Origin: Selaginella tamariscina
Lineage: Eukaryota > Streptophyta > Lycopodiopsida > Selaginellales > Selaginellaceae
NCBI GenBank assembly: GCA_003024785.1
Contig: PUQB01000252.1
Span: 1 to 64,000 of the forward strand
Reading direction: 5' to 3'
Length of the DNA: 64,000 nt
Program-made: the position numbers and the translations under genes
Notes under the pieces: generated by a model
What the model saw: only the letters and a program-made list of their open reading frames with translations
What the model was told of the DNA's origin: nothing
Databases searched by the model: none
Shown: positions 1 to 11,765 of the stretch, piece after piece
Numbering within the stretch: position 1 is the first letter of the stretch
How the letters are laid out: the number at the start of each line of letters is the position of its first letter

Positions 1-26
1 AGCTGTTTGAAAACAAACCAAACACA

Positions 27-3000
27 CTAAATAGATGGTGGAGGATGGAGGTTCCTTGGTAGCATCAATAAAGAACTTAGTTCACGGGGTGCAAGTGTAC
101 GACGTTGCAAATGCTTGACAACTCGAGGATCAGCTCCCAGTACACGCTTGTAAACAAAATACATATGTTTGCAAGGCACCCACTGACGACCATTGCAGAA
201 CTCCGAGCATGAACAAGATGGTGCGCTACAAATGACAACCCAAGCAGATGTATGGTCGTTGTCACATACTCTGAAGCGAATGCATGTTGGAGGATCAACC
301 ACGTCAACTTCTGCGACATATGCTCCCAACGTCAAACATGCTTCAAAACTTACCTGTTGTTTCTTAGACATCCCTAAAGGTGTTCTTGTTGCACGACCAC
401 TTGCAGGAACAGGAGGTCCACGAAATTGTGCAGGGGTGTTGAAAATCCAGTGACTCCAACAGGAACTGAAGGAACATGAGGTGTTGAAAAACCTGGCACT
501 CCTGCATGAGCTGAAGGAAGCCCAGCTAGCATAAAACCTGATCTTGCCAGATCATTGATCTCCATTGCTATCAGCTTCGTGCCCACTTGAACTTTCCAAA
601 CCGAGGTAGAAGCTGGCGGAGAAACAATAGTTGGTCTTGGATGTCTGCAAAGCATGTTTGTTGGACAAAAATACATCATTTGTGAGCGAAAGCATTCTTC
701 ACCAGTTTCTTTGTCATTGTATCTGATCCTTCCAAAAAAACAAGGAGCAGCCACTCGATTACCACTAGGACTGATCTTTTTGTCACAAGCACTCCACTGA
801 CCTCCTGAAGAGGGAAAGCCTGCCAGACATTTCACAGAACTTCTTTCACCACATCTTCTAATCGCCCATTGTCCAGGTGTAACATCTTGTTCTTCAACCA
901 GAACATATTCTTCATGTTCTTCTGCAAGTTGAAAATCCAATCGTCGCTTCCGTCTACACTGTGTTGGAATAACCTGTTCACTATAGAAGATGTCCGGTCG
1001 GTGGGATCGTTCAGCCTCTGACCCCATATTTCTTTGCACAGTGCGATGTTCAACATTCGTGGCAGCCACAAAAGCAGTATCCTGCATGCTTGATGGAGCA
1101 ACATCTTCAACTAAGTCGATGATAACCTTTGCTGTAGGTGTTGTTGAGTTAGCATTTGACATTCTTCTCTCGAACCTTGCTGAGAGCTCCTCTGAAGTCG
1201 GCCCGGAACCACTATACCTTCCATCTCTAAAAGCCTTCACAAGAGCACATTGTCGCACTGATTCAGTCAGGTCGTGGATTGTAGCTTGGTACAATGAAAT
1301 GTATTTTGAATCTCTAGCCCTCCTCCATCTTCCGTGAACAGACTTGGTCATGGGCACAACCCTTGCAGCATTCTCCGGCATGCTTTCAAGAACAACATTT
1401 GAAATATGATTCTTCTGTCTTTCCCACCATGAAAACCACGTCTGCATAACTCCAACATCCTTCACATTTTCATTCCAAAAGCGGAAAAGATTATTTTCAA
1501 TTTCTTCACGATCAGTTGTTGATGTGGCTGTTGGCCATGATCTCAAAAGTTGAAGATGTTGTTGTTGATGTTCAAGAGGGACCCACTTCCTTGTCACACG
1601 TTGTATGGCTTGTTCATAGTGAAAGATACAGCTCCGTTCACGTCCAGGAATTTCTTGGCCATTAAAGAACACATTCCTAATTGCTTGCCAGATCGCTCCT
1701 GCTTCATCGGACATAAACCCAGCGAACTGCACATTGTAGATTCCCTTCTCGGAACAGACATCCAACATAGCACGAAAAAACTTCTCCACAGCTCCAGCCG
1801 TTTGTCTCTTCATGTCACCATAAGCAATGGTGGATAATCGGCGCACACTATAAAATAATCAAAGAGTTAAGCAAACAACAAAAAGATAACATCTTACTTT
1901 GGGTCGTAAACATGCAATGCCAGAGTGATCCACTTATCAACAACACGGTGTGTGTGATCAAGTAGAACCCAACTCTTCTGCAAAGGGCCAAGAGGAGGTT
2001 GGCACATCCTTACATAATCGATTCCAGAACCTGGCCCTGAAACCGTCATCTTAAAAACTAATGCCTGGTCGTCTGAACCACGGAAATTCATCCCAGGATA
2101 GTGAATCACGTGGATGAATGGGATAGACAACCTTCGTTTCAGCTCCAATAATCCATCAATATTCTCTGGCATTTCAGCAAGTTCTCTTTGCGGACGCTAC
2201 CCATTGACGAACTCTGCATCAAAGGTATTATCAAAGAATGCTCAGCACAAAGTAAAACTCTAATTGTACCTTCGATTGTTTGATAATGGTTGCAAATGAT
2301 CCATGAGCTTATCCCAACTTCCAGGCTCAGAATTATCTAATAGGAAACCAAAGATAGCATCTTTACATGCTGCCATTTCGATGACTCTTGGACTAGCTCT
2401 GGGAGTTCTTTCTGTTGCATTCTGGACCGCCATATGCATTTCTTCTTTGTTCGATGCAGAAACACCATCACCCACTGGATGTGAATGTTTTCCCTGGTGG
2501 ATAAACAATCTAGTCTTGGTTATGTCGTCTGGGAAAACGCAAAACGCCACAGCATGACAAACTTCAAGGCACAATGGATTTTCTTTACAGAAAAAACATG
2601 TCAATCCTTTTGCCAGTTTGTCGATTGAAGGTGGGGAAACAATACATCCTTTCCATTTAGTGCAGTTCGGAAATCCTGCCTTAGAAGCAGGGCAGTCCGG
2701 GTTGATACAGCAAAGGCTCCCAACACATTTGCTCCTGGACACCCTCGCTTGAAAATTCCAGTTGCTGGTCGTTCCTGCTGTCCAGGTATGTCCATCCTCT
2801 TTCCGATTCATTCCTTTGTATTTGTATTCGGAAGGAGGGAGCTCAAAAATGACATCCCCATCATACGCAACAGGCAATTCATTTGTATGAATGATCGTGG
2901 AACCCTCGATAAGAATTCTTCCCTTTTTGCAGGTATTAGAAGTGAAAAGGTTCTTCAACGTTGAGTATTCAGAGTCAGAAGCAACGACAAGCTTAAACAA

Positions 3001-3231
3001 TGGTCCTTCATCCGGTAACAAAACATATCCTGGATTATCCTTCCCTCCAGCATCTTGGTCCTCGTTTATTTCGATCTCTAAAGCAGATTGCCCATGAAGA
3101 AGTTTAAAAAGACGAACACTTTGCCAATCAAAAATGCCAAAGAACGTTCTAATCTGATTAGTAAGAATGATTCCAACACCATCTATCACAGGAACATCGT
3201 GATCCAAATTGCGGTAAACAATCCTGGCCAT
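27..3231 (-). CDS. MULE transposase, element 1 (WRKY-GCM1-like finger, DDE core, SWIM finger)
   Basis: A transposase that would bind element ends and cut and rejoin DNA in the nucleus. Coding starts at the ATG at 3231 (MARIVYRN). The first part has a Cys/Cys...His-x-His cluster (CVGSLCC...CINPDCPA, then IHQGKHSHP) of the WRKY-GCM1/FLYWCH type often found in MULEs. The second exon (about 1897-2216) carries VLLDHTHRVVDKW, likely holding the first catalytic Asp. The third (374-1846) has FAGFMSDEAGA (second Asp) followed by RSCIFHYEQAIQR, the C-x-x-H block of the MULE domain. The last part (27-371) ends in a SWIM finger: CSCSEFC...VPCKH. Introns lie near 1847-1896 and 2217-2271. A one-base loss in a G run near 435 separates the SWIM part from the core; copy 2 is open there, so the break is not shared. 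Confidence 0.85.
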
Positions 3232-3893
3232 TTTGCAAGCAGTTACCACAAACGTGACAGAAAAACAACAGCATTACTTAATCATCTTTTGGTAAATATC
3301 GGATATTACCATTTCAAAAATTCACAATCATGACTCAACGTGGGCGAATATTTAATTCAAGGAAACGTATAGATCTTAGATGCTAATATAGTATAGCACT
3401 TCACGTAGAGATAGAGCAATCTTTATTGTCTTTTAAATAAATGTGTGTCTAATCTACATTCATCTGACATATTTATTTATGACTTGTTTATATTCTGTTA
3501 ATTTATTTATTATATTATATAGTTATTTGATCCAGTTTTTATCTAATGTAGACATTATAAATACATATTTTTACACGAATATTTATTTAATTATATAATA
3601 ATATGTTTTTTTAACATACAAATTTTTACTTAAATATGTGTTTGTATTTGTATCCTTTTATATAGTACGTTATTTATCGCAAGTATTGTATATACTGTTG
3701 TATGGTTTGATTAAACACAGTTTTATAGTTAAGGGTCAAAGGGTTAAGTGTTAGATTTTAGGGTAAAGGTTTAGGGCTCCATTCTTCTTCTCCATTCTCC
3801 ATTGTTGAGAGAGGGCACTTTTGTTCTTTTTTTTTGCGCTGTTATTTGCGGCGACAAGAGGCTAGTGTGAGCGTCACGGCGACATGGCTACAG
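3232..3893. promoter_or_regulatory. Divergent promoter and first exon shared by both MULE copies
   Basis: This AT-rich interval separates the transposase start (minus, 3231) from the plus-strand cargo gene, whose first exon ends at a GTAAAA donor near 3893. It contains tandem telomere-like motifs near 3755-3778 (TTTTAGGGT, GTTTAGGG), which resemble plant telo-boxes. The same interval recurs at 19679-20346 in element 2 with few changes, although the genes downstream differ. The first exon has an ATG (ATGGCTACAG), but splicing it to the acceptor at 4294 gives an immediate stop, so it is probably untranslated or leader sequence. Confidence 0.6.
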
Positions 3894-3974
3894 GTAAAAT
3901 CTTATATATGTGTATAGTAATTTCTGTGCATGTATGTGCAAATTCAGTAGGATTTCTCTCTATTCACAAACGCA

Positions 3975-4150
3975 CGCGCGTGTGCACACACACACACCTC
4001 CGACGGCATGAGTTATTGCCGATTTCGGCAAACACACACACACACACACCACCACACACATTTCTTGCCAAATTGGCAGAAATCGCGGGATTAATCCCGC
4101 CCATCGTTCCTCGTCGGATGGAGTCGTGGGCGGGATTAATCCCGCCCATC
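3975..4150. repeat. (CA)n tracts and paired perfect palindromes in cargo intron 1
   Basis: CA-rich tracts are followed by small stem-loops (TGCCGATTTCGGCA at 4017-4030; TTGCCAAATTGGCA near 4066) and two copies of a palindrome with core GCGGGATTAATCCCGC, at 4085-4100 and, extended to 20 bp, at 4128-4147. The equivalent place in element 2 (20521-20660) also has paired palindromes, but with unrelated sequence. No coding signal is seen. Confidence 0.75.
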
Positions 4151-4294
4151 AGTTATATTAATAAAGTATGAGATATTATCTTTATACATAATTATGTATT
4201 ATTGCACATGCATATTATTAAGCAACCGCAGTTACGATTTCTTAGAAATATTGCATAAAACAGATATCATAATAACACAATTATTTAAGTGCAG

Positions 4295-7200
4295 GATAAT
4301 ATGTATAATACTGGAGATAAAATATGTCTTCTTCGGAACAACGAGATAGTTGGCACTGGAACTGTGGAAGTTCGAGATGATAATGCATCATGTCACAATA
4401 TTGCCCAAGGATCTTGTGTGTACGTATGGGTGAACACCATTTTCAAGCATGTTGAGGTTCGGGAATGGAATTTGAGGAGGGTTCTCCTGTATTGTGGAAT
4501 TTGGATGAAGTCAAGGCTGACACAGAATATACAGAGTCACAAACAAACAGTAGCACGAGTTTTCCAGATGATGGCTTGCCTGCTGTGATGGATGAGGTGA
4601 TTCTCTTTCTTCATGAGAGGTTGGGAGAGGCATCATCACAGCTATAAATCCAATGGAAGCAGTGTCAGAAGAGAAACTAGGGTCCGACTTCGTGGGTGTA
4701 GTTGTGACAGAGGTTTCACCTAATGGCACTTTGCATCCTGGATCCCTCGTGAGGTGGCGAACATCTGAATTAAGACGGCAAGATGGTTCAACATATTCTG
4801 GGTTGGATTTCAATAATAACAACCCGGAAGAACAACTCATATTTGAAGAGGTTCCTTGCATTGGTCCTATTGTAAGAAAAAGGCGATTCATGGGTTGCAG
4901 ATCTTCCCCTGCAAGTTTCAGCAAGAGGGTAAAGATGGATCCTACATCTTCCGAAAGTGTTACGAGCATTTCCACGATTGACTGCTGCAAGAAGAAGTGT
5001 TGTCAGATGGCAGACCGGAATGAAATTACCCAATGTAGACATGTCTTTCGTACGCTCACCCAAAAGCAAAGGCATGAGTTTGTATATGCTGCACTAACTG
5101 GGTGTATTGATGGAATGGCCTCGGACACAGGTTATCAGAGTACATCCATGGTATTTAATAAGGTGGCCATCTGCTTCAAAGCTTGGTACAGTATATACGG
5201 GATCCCAAAGACCACGTTCTACCGTCGGAGGGATGAGTGGCTAGATGGAGCGCGAACCTCAGTACATGGGAACACTCGCTTGGTCAAAACCCGCTCTCAC
5301 ATTATGGCAGCCATAGAGATACTCAAGGCTTTTGTGGAAGCAAATGCAGACAGGATGCCTCACAAATGCCGAACCACAAATGCAGGGGTCAGGGAAAATC
5401 TCAAGGTTTTGCCTTCAATCTACACTCAATTGAAGCTGTGTGAACATGTGAACAAGTGCCTCATTTGATGGGGCTGCAAGCAATCTGCACTGGTACCTTC
5501 AACAACATATGGAATACTCATTTTAAGGATGTGGAGATTGCAAAACACTCTAGCTTTTCCAAGTGTGACACTTGTACATCATTGAAGGCTGCAGAGGCTT
5601 GTGCAAAAACCTTGGTGGAGATCACTGCCATTCAAAAGAAGATGGAGGCCCACATGATTGCACAACAAAGTCTCAGTACTATGCACACCGCATGCTTTCT
5701 GTGTCACGCCCATCAGAGTACCTGTGCTTGATCCATGACAAGATGGATCATTCAAAGACCAGCATTCCAAAGCTCGTTGCAACACCAAAGTGCCTTGGAA
5801 ATGTCATGAAACTTCCGATTTCATTGACAGGTGTGCTAACACATGGACACGGTTGTGAGTCATATGGACACTTTTCACTTCCACATTGGTCTAGCGACTC
5901 CAATTTCACTATTGGGTCGGCCATGTGTTTCAGAAACCTTGAAGCCCACTCACAGACAAGTCCTATCAGTGATCTCAAAGTGAAGAAACAACACCTTCAA
6001 CCTTTACATAATGCTCTCATGAACACGTCTGCACTTGAGGCTACTTGGGAATATGAGAGGCATTGTCAGCAGCCTGCACAAAAAACAGATGGCCCTGTTG
6101 AGAGTTCAGGTTCAGTGGAGGGATCTAGCTCAAATAGTGTACATGTGTCCTCAACATCAAATAAGCTTCCTCGTCATTTGCTTTTACAGATGGATAATTG
6201 TGCAGGCGAGAACAAAAATAGGTAAATCATTTTACTTAAGGGTTTCTCAAGCTCATACTTACTTTTATTTTCTAGATATGTGCTAGCATACTTGTCAATG
6301 CTTGTTGCCAAAGGTGTGTTTGAAACAATCACGCTCAGTTTCTTATGGTTGGTCACACTCATGAAGATATTGATGCGTTCTTCAGCAAGGTCTCCAACTC
6401 TACAAAAAGGACAAGTGCACTTACCTTACCGCATATGATGAATCTTTTTGAAAATTGCATCTCCAAAAAAAGTTGTGCTTTGCTTGTGACTGAGGTGCCA
6501 GACTTCAAAAAATTTCTCAAGGAGTATATAAAAGAGGGAGTGATTCTTTAGTTGGTCACCTTGTGCCGCTACAATTCTTTTTCTCCATACGAGATGGTAT
6601 ACCTATTATGCAGTACAAGTTACGGCCATCAGAGCAGGAGTGGTTACCGAAAGAGGGTTAATGCTCTTCAAAAGTGGAGAGAATGGAAAGCCACTTCTCC
6701 CAGAAGGACAACCAGACCCTATTCCATTGAGTGCCCAGCTCAAGGAACAAGAGGTTATTATTGATGGCATCAAAAAATATGTGGCATGGGTTCAAAAATC
6801 GATGCCAAAGAATTCTGATAAGGCAACTGGTTACTCAGAACTATATAAGCATGTGGTCGACTATTGGGAGACTGTTGTTCGAGAGTTGGAAGGGCCTACT
6901 GTCACAAGTACAGAATTGCAACACCCTTTTTGGCCTAAAACAAGGTGGCGAGAGGAGATTGAAATGACATCACTGAGCACAGACGACATAGAAGCCAGTA
7001 GTGATGTGGAAGTGCAAACCCCACACTTTGTTGGACAAAGGAACCAAAAACCTAAAGCATACTTTGATTGCTGCCAGGATCTTCAAAAACTAATGATGGT
7101 TCTCATTACTCCAGATGCGTCATATAATCAGCCTATTTGGATGGGTCAAATTATCGACACACCTGAAGTAATCACAAAAAATAGTATTGTTAAGGTTGCA

Positions 7201-7401
7201 TGGTTCAAACCACAAAAAAGGCGACACGAGAAGGAGAGCGAAAGATATAATGGATGCCTAGAGAAAACATGGTCTCCCAATCAAAAAGACCCAGCATGTT
7301 TTATAAATGTTAAATCCATTCGATATGGGTGGATGTCAAGAAGCGTTGATAAAGTCACGATTAACAAAACTGCAAGGGAATGTATGTTTTCTGAAGCTTA
7401 A
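4295..7401 (+). CDS. DUF7869-like protein, probable RNase H-fold nuclease cargo gene
   Basis: The coding part begins after an AG acceptor at 4293-4294; the first usable ATG is 4301. The order of motifs matches a family known mainly from transposon-like genes of plants and animals: an N-terminal region with GTGTVEV and QGSCVYVWV, a KTTFYRRRDEW helical part, FSKCDTCTSLK (Cys-x2-Cys), IHDKMDHSKTSIPKL, GVLTHGHG, LQMDNCAGENKNRYV and LMVGHTHEDIDAFFSK. The conserved acidic residues in DKMD, MDN and HEDID suggest an RNase H-like active site (inference). An intron of about 54 nt at 6222-6275 joins NKNR to YVLAY. The C-terminal part has QPIWMGQIIDTP and a basic segment. Frame changes near 4475, 4650, 5455, 5730 and 6550 break the reading frame. 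Biochemical function is unknown. Confidence 0.6.
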
Positions 7402-7849
7402 AGCAATTACAAAATTATAAAATATCATATATTTAATATTCATAATTATTATAAACTCTTTAATAATAGTACCAAATTGTTTACTTAACTATATAAATTT
7501 AAAAAATGATATGGAAGATTGACTATATTATTATAGGATTTATATATATATATTATTACTACTACAAATTTTTAATTAATAATGTTATATTTAAATATTA
7601 ATATTTTAATAACAACATCAATATTTATATAATGTACCTCTTATGCTCTTCCTTAATTGTTATATTAGGCAATATATTATATAATTTAATACTTCTACTT
7701 TTATAATGTTATTAATTTTTGTTCAATGAATGCTATAATTTATTAAAGGGTAGAATACAAAATAGAATATTCTAAAGAATATTCTTTTCAAACATATATT
7801 CTAAAGAATATTCCTTTAATATTAGAAAATGCTAATTAAATAGCTAAAA
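7402..7849. repeat. AT-rich right end of element 1 with GAATATTC terminal motifs
   Basis: 7402-7735 is gene-free AT-rich sequence. From about 7740 to 7830 there are repeated palindromic GAATATTC blocks in the pattern AGAATATTCTAAAGAATATTC. On the minus strand this reads AAGAATATTCTTTAGAATATTCTA, close to the left end of element 2 near 16298 (AAGAATATTCTAGAATATTCTA). I take it as the right terminal inverted repeat of element 1. The exact last base and the target duplication are not resolved. Confidence 0.55.
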
Positions 7850-10800
7850 TTGCTAATTATTAGGAAATGGGACTATAGCCATGCCCATTTTAGTTACAAC
7901 TTGCATCTTTGCATGAAGTCATGTATGCCAAAGCGACGGGTTCCCAAGCATGAGCTGGCTGGGCGTGATGCTGTTGCACCCTTGCCGCCTCTAGCCCACG
8001 GTTCAGGCAATGCTTGGGCTGGCCGAGGTGGACGTGGACGAGCAGCTTTCAAAGGGGAATCGGAGAAGGGTGCACGAGGATGCAGGGGTCGAGACGAGAA
8101 GGTCGGCTTGGCCATGACCAATGCAAGATATGCCGAGGGTTTGGACACTGGGGTAGGGACTGCCCATGCAGGGAAGGCTAATGTCGGTGTTGAAAGTGAA
8201 GAAGGTGAATGGGAAGAAGAGTCCTTCGTAGTGGAGGAGTCCCTCAATGCTGAGAGCAGCGGGAAGATGCACTCCTGGGTGCTTGATTCAGGTTGTACTA
8301 GCCTCATGACTAATAACAAGTTGATGTTTGAACATTATATCCTAGTTCAAAGAAGTAATGGTGTGTGTTGGGGAACAATGCCCGATTGGACATTGCTGGT
8401 CGAGGCACTTTGACACTCCCACTTCAGGACGGTGGGAAGATGATGTTCAAAGACGCCTTGCACGTCCCAGGCATGCAGAAAAACCTTATATCGGTGGCAA
8501 GGTTGTGTGACAACGGGAAGTCGATCGTGTTTACTAGTCATGGTGCAGATTTATATGACAAGTTGGATTTCCGTGTGACTGGGAGGAAAGTTCTTCACGC
8601 CAGGCGGCGTGGAAACTTGTATGAGATTCTCTCACACCCTCATCTTGCTGTAGCCGCTGAGAACATCGTTGGTGTAGATGCCTATTTGTGGCATTGCGGT
8701 TGGGTCATGCAAATCACAAGGCACTGCACGAGCTTGTGTCCAACTGCATGGTGGAAGGGTTGGATCTGAGGCCTGGTTTTGTGAGTCATGTGTGGTTGGC
8801 AAACATCATTGCCGAAGTTTTGGATCTTCAAAGCACCACTCTTCAGAGCTCTTGGAGCTGGTGCACTCCAACCTGTGTGGGCCCATGGACATCCCGAGTC
8901 ATTTTGGCGCATGTTACGTTCTTACATTCATTGATGACTTCAGTCGCCTCACCAAACTTTTCTTCCTACGTCGTAAAAATGAGATGATGGAGGCCTTTCG
9001 CATGTACAGAGAGCTGCGGTGGAAACTCAAGTTGGCAAGAAGCTTAAGGCCTTGCGCACGGACAGTGGCAAGGAATACTTTAACTCCACCATGCAAGAGT
9101 TGTGTCGGAATGCCGGTATTCAACACCACGTCACCACCCGGTACACCTCCCCAACAGAATGGCGTGGCTGAGAGGAAGAACCAAACGCTAGTGAATGTAG
9201 CGCACAGCCTTCTTGCTCATGCACATTTGGGCAAGGAGTTTTGGCAAGAGGCTATTGCGGTAGCCATGCATGTTCAGAACCGGTTGCCAACTGTGGCATT
9301 GAAAGGCAAAAACCTGAGGAAGCATGGACGGGTCTGAAGCCTGATGTATCCCATCTCAGGTGTTTGGTTGCACAGCGTATGCCCATATTCCTGACCAACT
9401 ATGGAAGAAGCTGGACCCCAAGAGCCAGAAGTTGATCTTTGTGGCTATGCACAAGATGATGAACGGCGTCGAAAAGCATATAGGCTATGGAACCCGGTGG
9501 ACAAATGCACCATCATCAGCACAGATGTGGTGTTGTTGAGGATGACCTCACATGGTGTCATTCCACGGAACAACTTGTGGACTCCTTCATTGACGATGAC
9601 TTGTTGGCTCCCCAAATCCTAGTTGGTTTTGTGGACGTAGGGGAAGACCGTGGCCTTGATGCCCTGGGGGAGCTGCCAGGTGATGCTCGAGGTGATCAAG
9701 ATGATGCTGATGTCCATGAGCAGCTGGCACTTGAACAGCCTGAGCGGCAGGCACAGCCGGAGCAACCAGTTGATGTTCATGAGCAGCTGGCACCTGAGCA
9801 GCCAGAGCAGCAGGTTGATTGGCCTCCTCATGTCCCTCACCGGCGGGGCATGCCGGATCCTGTGGTAGCTCCAGACAAACCACGCACGAGAGTGCCTTCT
9901 CGCAAGGTGTTGGAAGATGCCACTTCTCTACTTGATGAGGAAGCCGAGATGTGCATGTTTGTGGATGAGAAGGTTCCCTCCACCTTTGAAGATGCGGTGA
10001 CCGGAGCGGAGTCTCTTAAGTGGAAGCGGGCCATTTAGGACGAAGTGGATGCACAAGTGCAGAATTGCACATTCGATGAGTGTGCTGCCCCACACCAACG
10101 TCAACTTGTTGACTACAAGTGGGTCTTCAAACGGACAGTGGATCCCTGACTGGGGATGTCAGACACAAAGCTAGACTCGTGGCAAAAGGCTTCACCCATG
10201 TGCGAGGAGTTGACTACGAGGAGACATTTTCGCCTGTGGTGAAGTTGCCTAGTGTCCGCGCACTCTTGGCACTTGCTAACGCCAGGAGGTGGCAAGTGCA
10301 CCAGATGGATGTGAAGACCGCGTTCTTGCATGGGGATTTGCATGAGGAGATCTTCATGCGCATTCCCCTAGGCTTTCTCGGGCATGGGGACACAACTCGA
10401 GCCTGGCGCCTTAACAAGGCCTTGTATGGTCTCAAGCAAGATTCTCGAGTGTGGTACCAGAAGTTTGATAAAGCTTTGCGTCGACAAGGCTTTCGGAGAA
10501 CACACAGTGATTCCAATGTCTATGTGCGAGGAGTTGGTCGTGGACGGATCATTGTTGCCCTGTATGTGGATGATCTTCTCATCACTGGAGGTGATGAAGA
10601 TGGGATTGGCAGGTTGAAAGCAAGTTTGGCACAATGGTTTCGGATGAAGGACATGGGAGAGGTGAAGACGTTCTTGGGCCTACAAATTGAGTGGGATGCA
10701 GGCTGGACTTTGAAGATTCACTAGCAACACTATGTGCAATCTCTTCTCTCTCGATTTGGTATGCAGAATTGCCGTCCAGTTGAAACTCCCATGCTCGTCG

Positions 10801-11515
10801 GTGCTGTCAATCCAAACTCGCCTCAGACGGGAGGAGAGATATGTGATTCTGAGATTCCGTACCGCAGCCTCATAGGTTGCTTGATGTTTCTGGCGTCTTC
10901 CTCTAGACTGGACATAGCATATACCACTGTGCTGCTTAGCCAGTTTGGATCTGCTCCGAGTTTGTGCCATTGGAAGGTTGCCAAACATGTACTCAGGTAC
11001 CTAAAGGGAATGCTTCACCACGGCTTATGCTTCTCAAGCCATGACACTCAGCTGGTCACTTACACTGATGCAAGTTGGGGGACAAACAAAGGAGCTCGAT
11101 CCACCACTGGCTACTCTTTGGAATTGTGCGGGGCCTCGATTGCGTGGGGGAGCAAGAGGTAGAGTGTGGTGGCCCTTTCATTTGTAAAGGCTGAGTACAT
11201 TGCCCTCACTTTTAGATGCAAGGAACTTATATGGATGCGGGGACTCTTACAGGAGCTGAACCCCCATGCTTAGCTGGTGTGACAATCAGAGTAGCATTGC
11301 TATGAGCAAGAACCCCGTCTATCATGAACGGACCAAGCATGTTCATTCAGTTTCATTACGTTCGGGAGCTTGTAGAAGGCAACCTTAGTGAAGGTGGCTC
11401 ATTCTTCTGCTGATGAGATGGTGACAAACGTGCTCACCAAACCACTGGCCCAACCAAGTTCGCTTTGTTCCGAGGGGGCCTCTGGAGTCTTTTGAACACC
11501 AGTTTACAGGGGAGT
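7850..11515 (+). pseudogene. Copia gag-pol polyprotein remnant
   Basis: The frame opens in a Gly/Arg-rich stretch (AWAGRGGRGRAAFKG) and reaches an aspartic protease motif, WVLDSGCTSLMT, near 8275. Then come the GAG-pre-integrase segment (LHVPGMQKNLISVARL), the shifted RLGHANHKALHEL, and integrase residues GPMDIPSHFG...LTFIDDFSRL with PPQQNGVAERKNQ. RT follows from about 10105 with YKWVFK, QMDVKTAFLHGDLHEEI, LYGLKQDSRVWY and the YVDD active site near 10563. RNase H motifs include YTDASWGTNKGARSTTGY, AEYIAL and VLTKPL (about 11440). Several frameshifts and stops (for example near 8380, 8690, 10038, 10148, 10723 and 11160) mean it cannot make a full polyprotein as written. No clear Cys-His zinc knuckle remains. 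Confidence 0.85.
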
Positions 11516-11755
11516 GTTGAGACATAAACTGATGCTCCAATATACTAGGGTTTGGACCCCTGTTTTAGGGTTCTTCGCGAGCACGAATGCGAGCCGTTGT
11601 GCAGCGCGTGCAGCGCGTACTATCCGCCAGGGTTGAGGTTTGATCTTGGTGCGGCCGTGATTTAATTCTGAACAGAACATGTAAAGGTCGCGGAATCCCT
11701 GGATTCGCAGGAGAATCACTGCGCTTCCTTCGAAGCGCCCTCTTGTTAGGGATTA
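7850..11755 (+). mobile_element. Degraded Ty1/Copia retrotransposon, 5' LTR missing
   Basis: Copia-order domains (protease, integrase, reverse transcriptase, RNase H) run 7894-11450, and a probable 3' LTR starts near 11514 with TGTTGAGACATAAAC just after a purine-rich GGGGAG tract. No matching 5' LTR is seen; the element abuts the right end of MULE element 1 near 7850, so its left end appears lost or replaced. The 3' LTR limit cannot be set without a second copy; the interval to about 11755 has no other feature except an AGGGTTT motif just before the next gene. Confidence 0.8.
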
Positions 11756-11765
11756 GGGTTTGGAA

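Larger units (their letters stand above)
1..7830. mobile_element. Mutator-like element 1, with DUF7869-like cargo (left end outside window)
   Basis: The unit has a minus-strand MULE transposase gene (27-3231), a divergent promoter with the first exon of a plus-strand gene (3232-3893), a plus-strand cargo gene (4295-7401) and an AT-rich right end with repeated GAATATTC motifs (about 7740-7830). Positions 1 to about 4070 are repeated almost base for base at 16464 to about 20530, with only small indels, which shows recent mobility. The left terminal repeat lies before base 1, so no target-site duplication can be read. That the DUF7869-like gene belongs to the element is inferred from the shared promoter and first exon; a nested second transposon is the alternative. 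Confidence 0.7.

Noticed and set aside
193-453. Plus-strand frames opposite the MULE transposase (also 990-1337 and 1550-1837, repeated in element 2)
   Set aside because: They are antisense shadows of the transposase, with no motif, and are present only because its frame is open.
7850-11515. Functional autonomous Copia element
   Set aside because: Multiple stops and shifts, no zinc knuckle and no 5' LTR.
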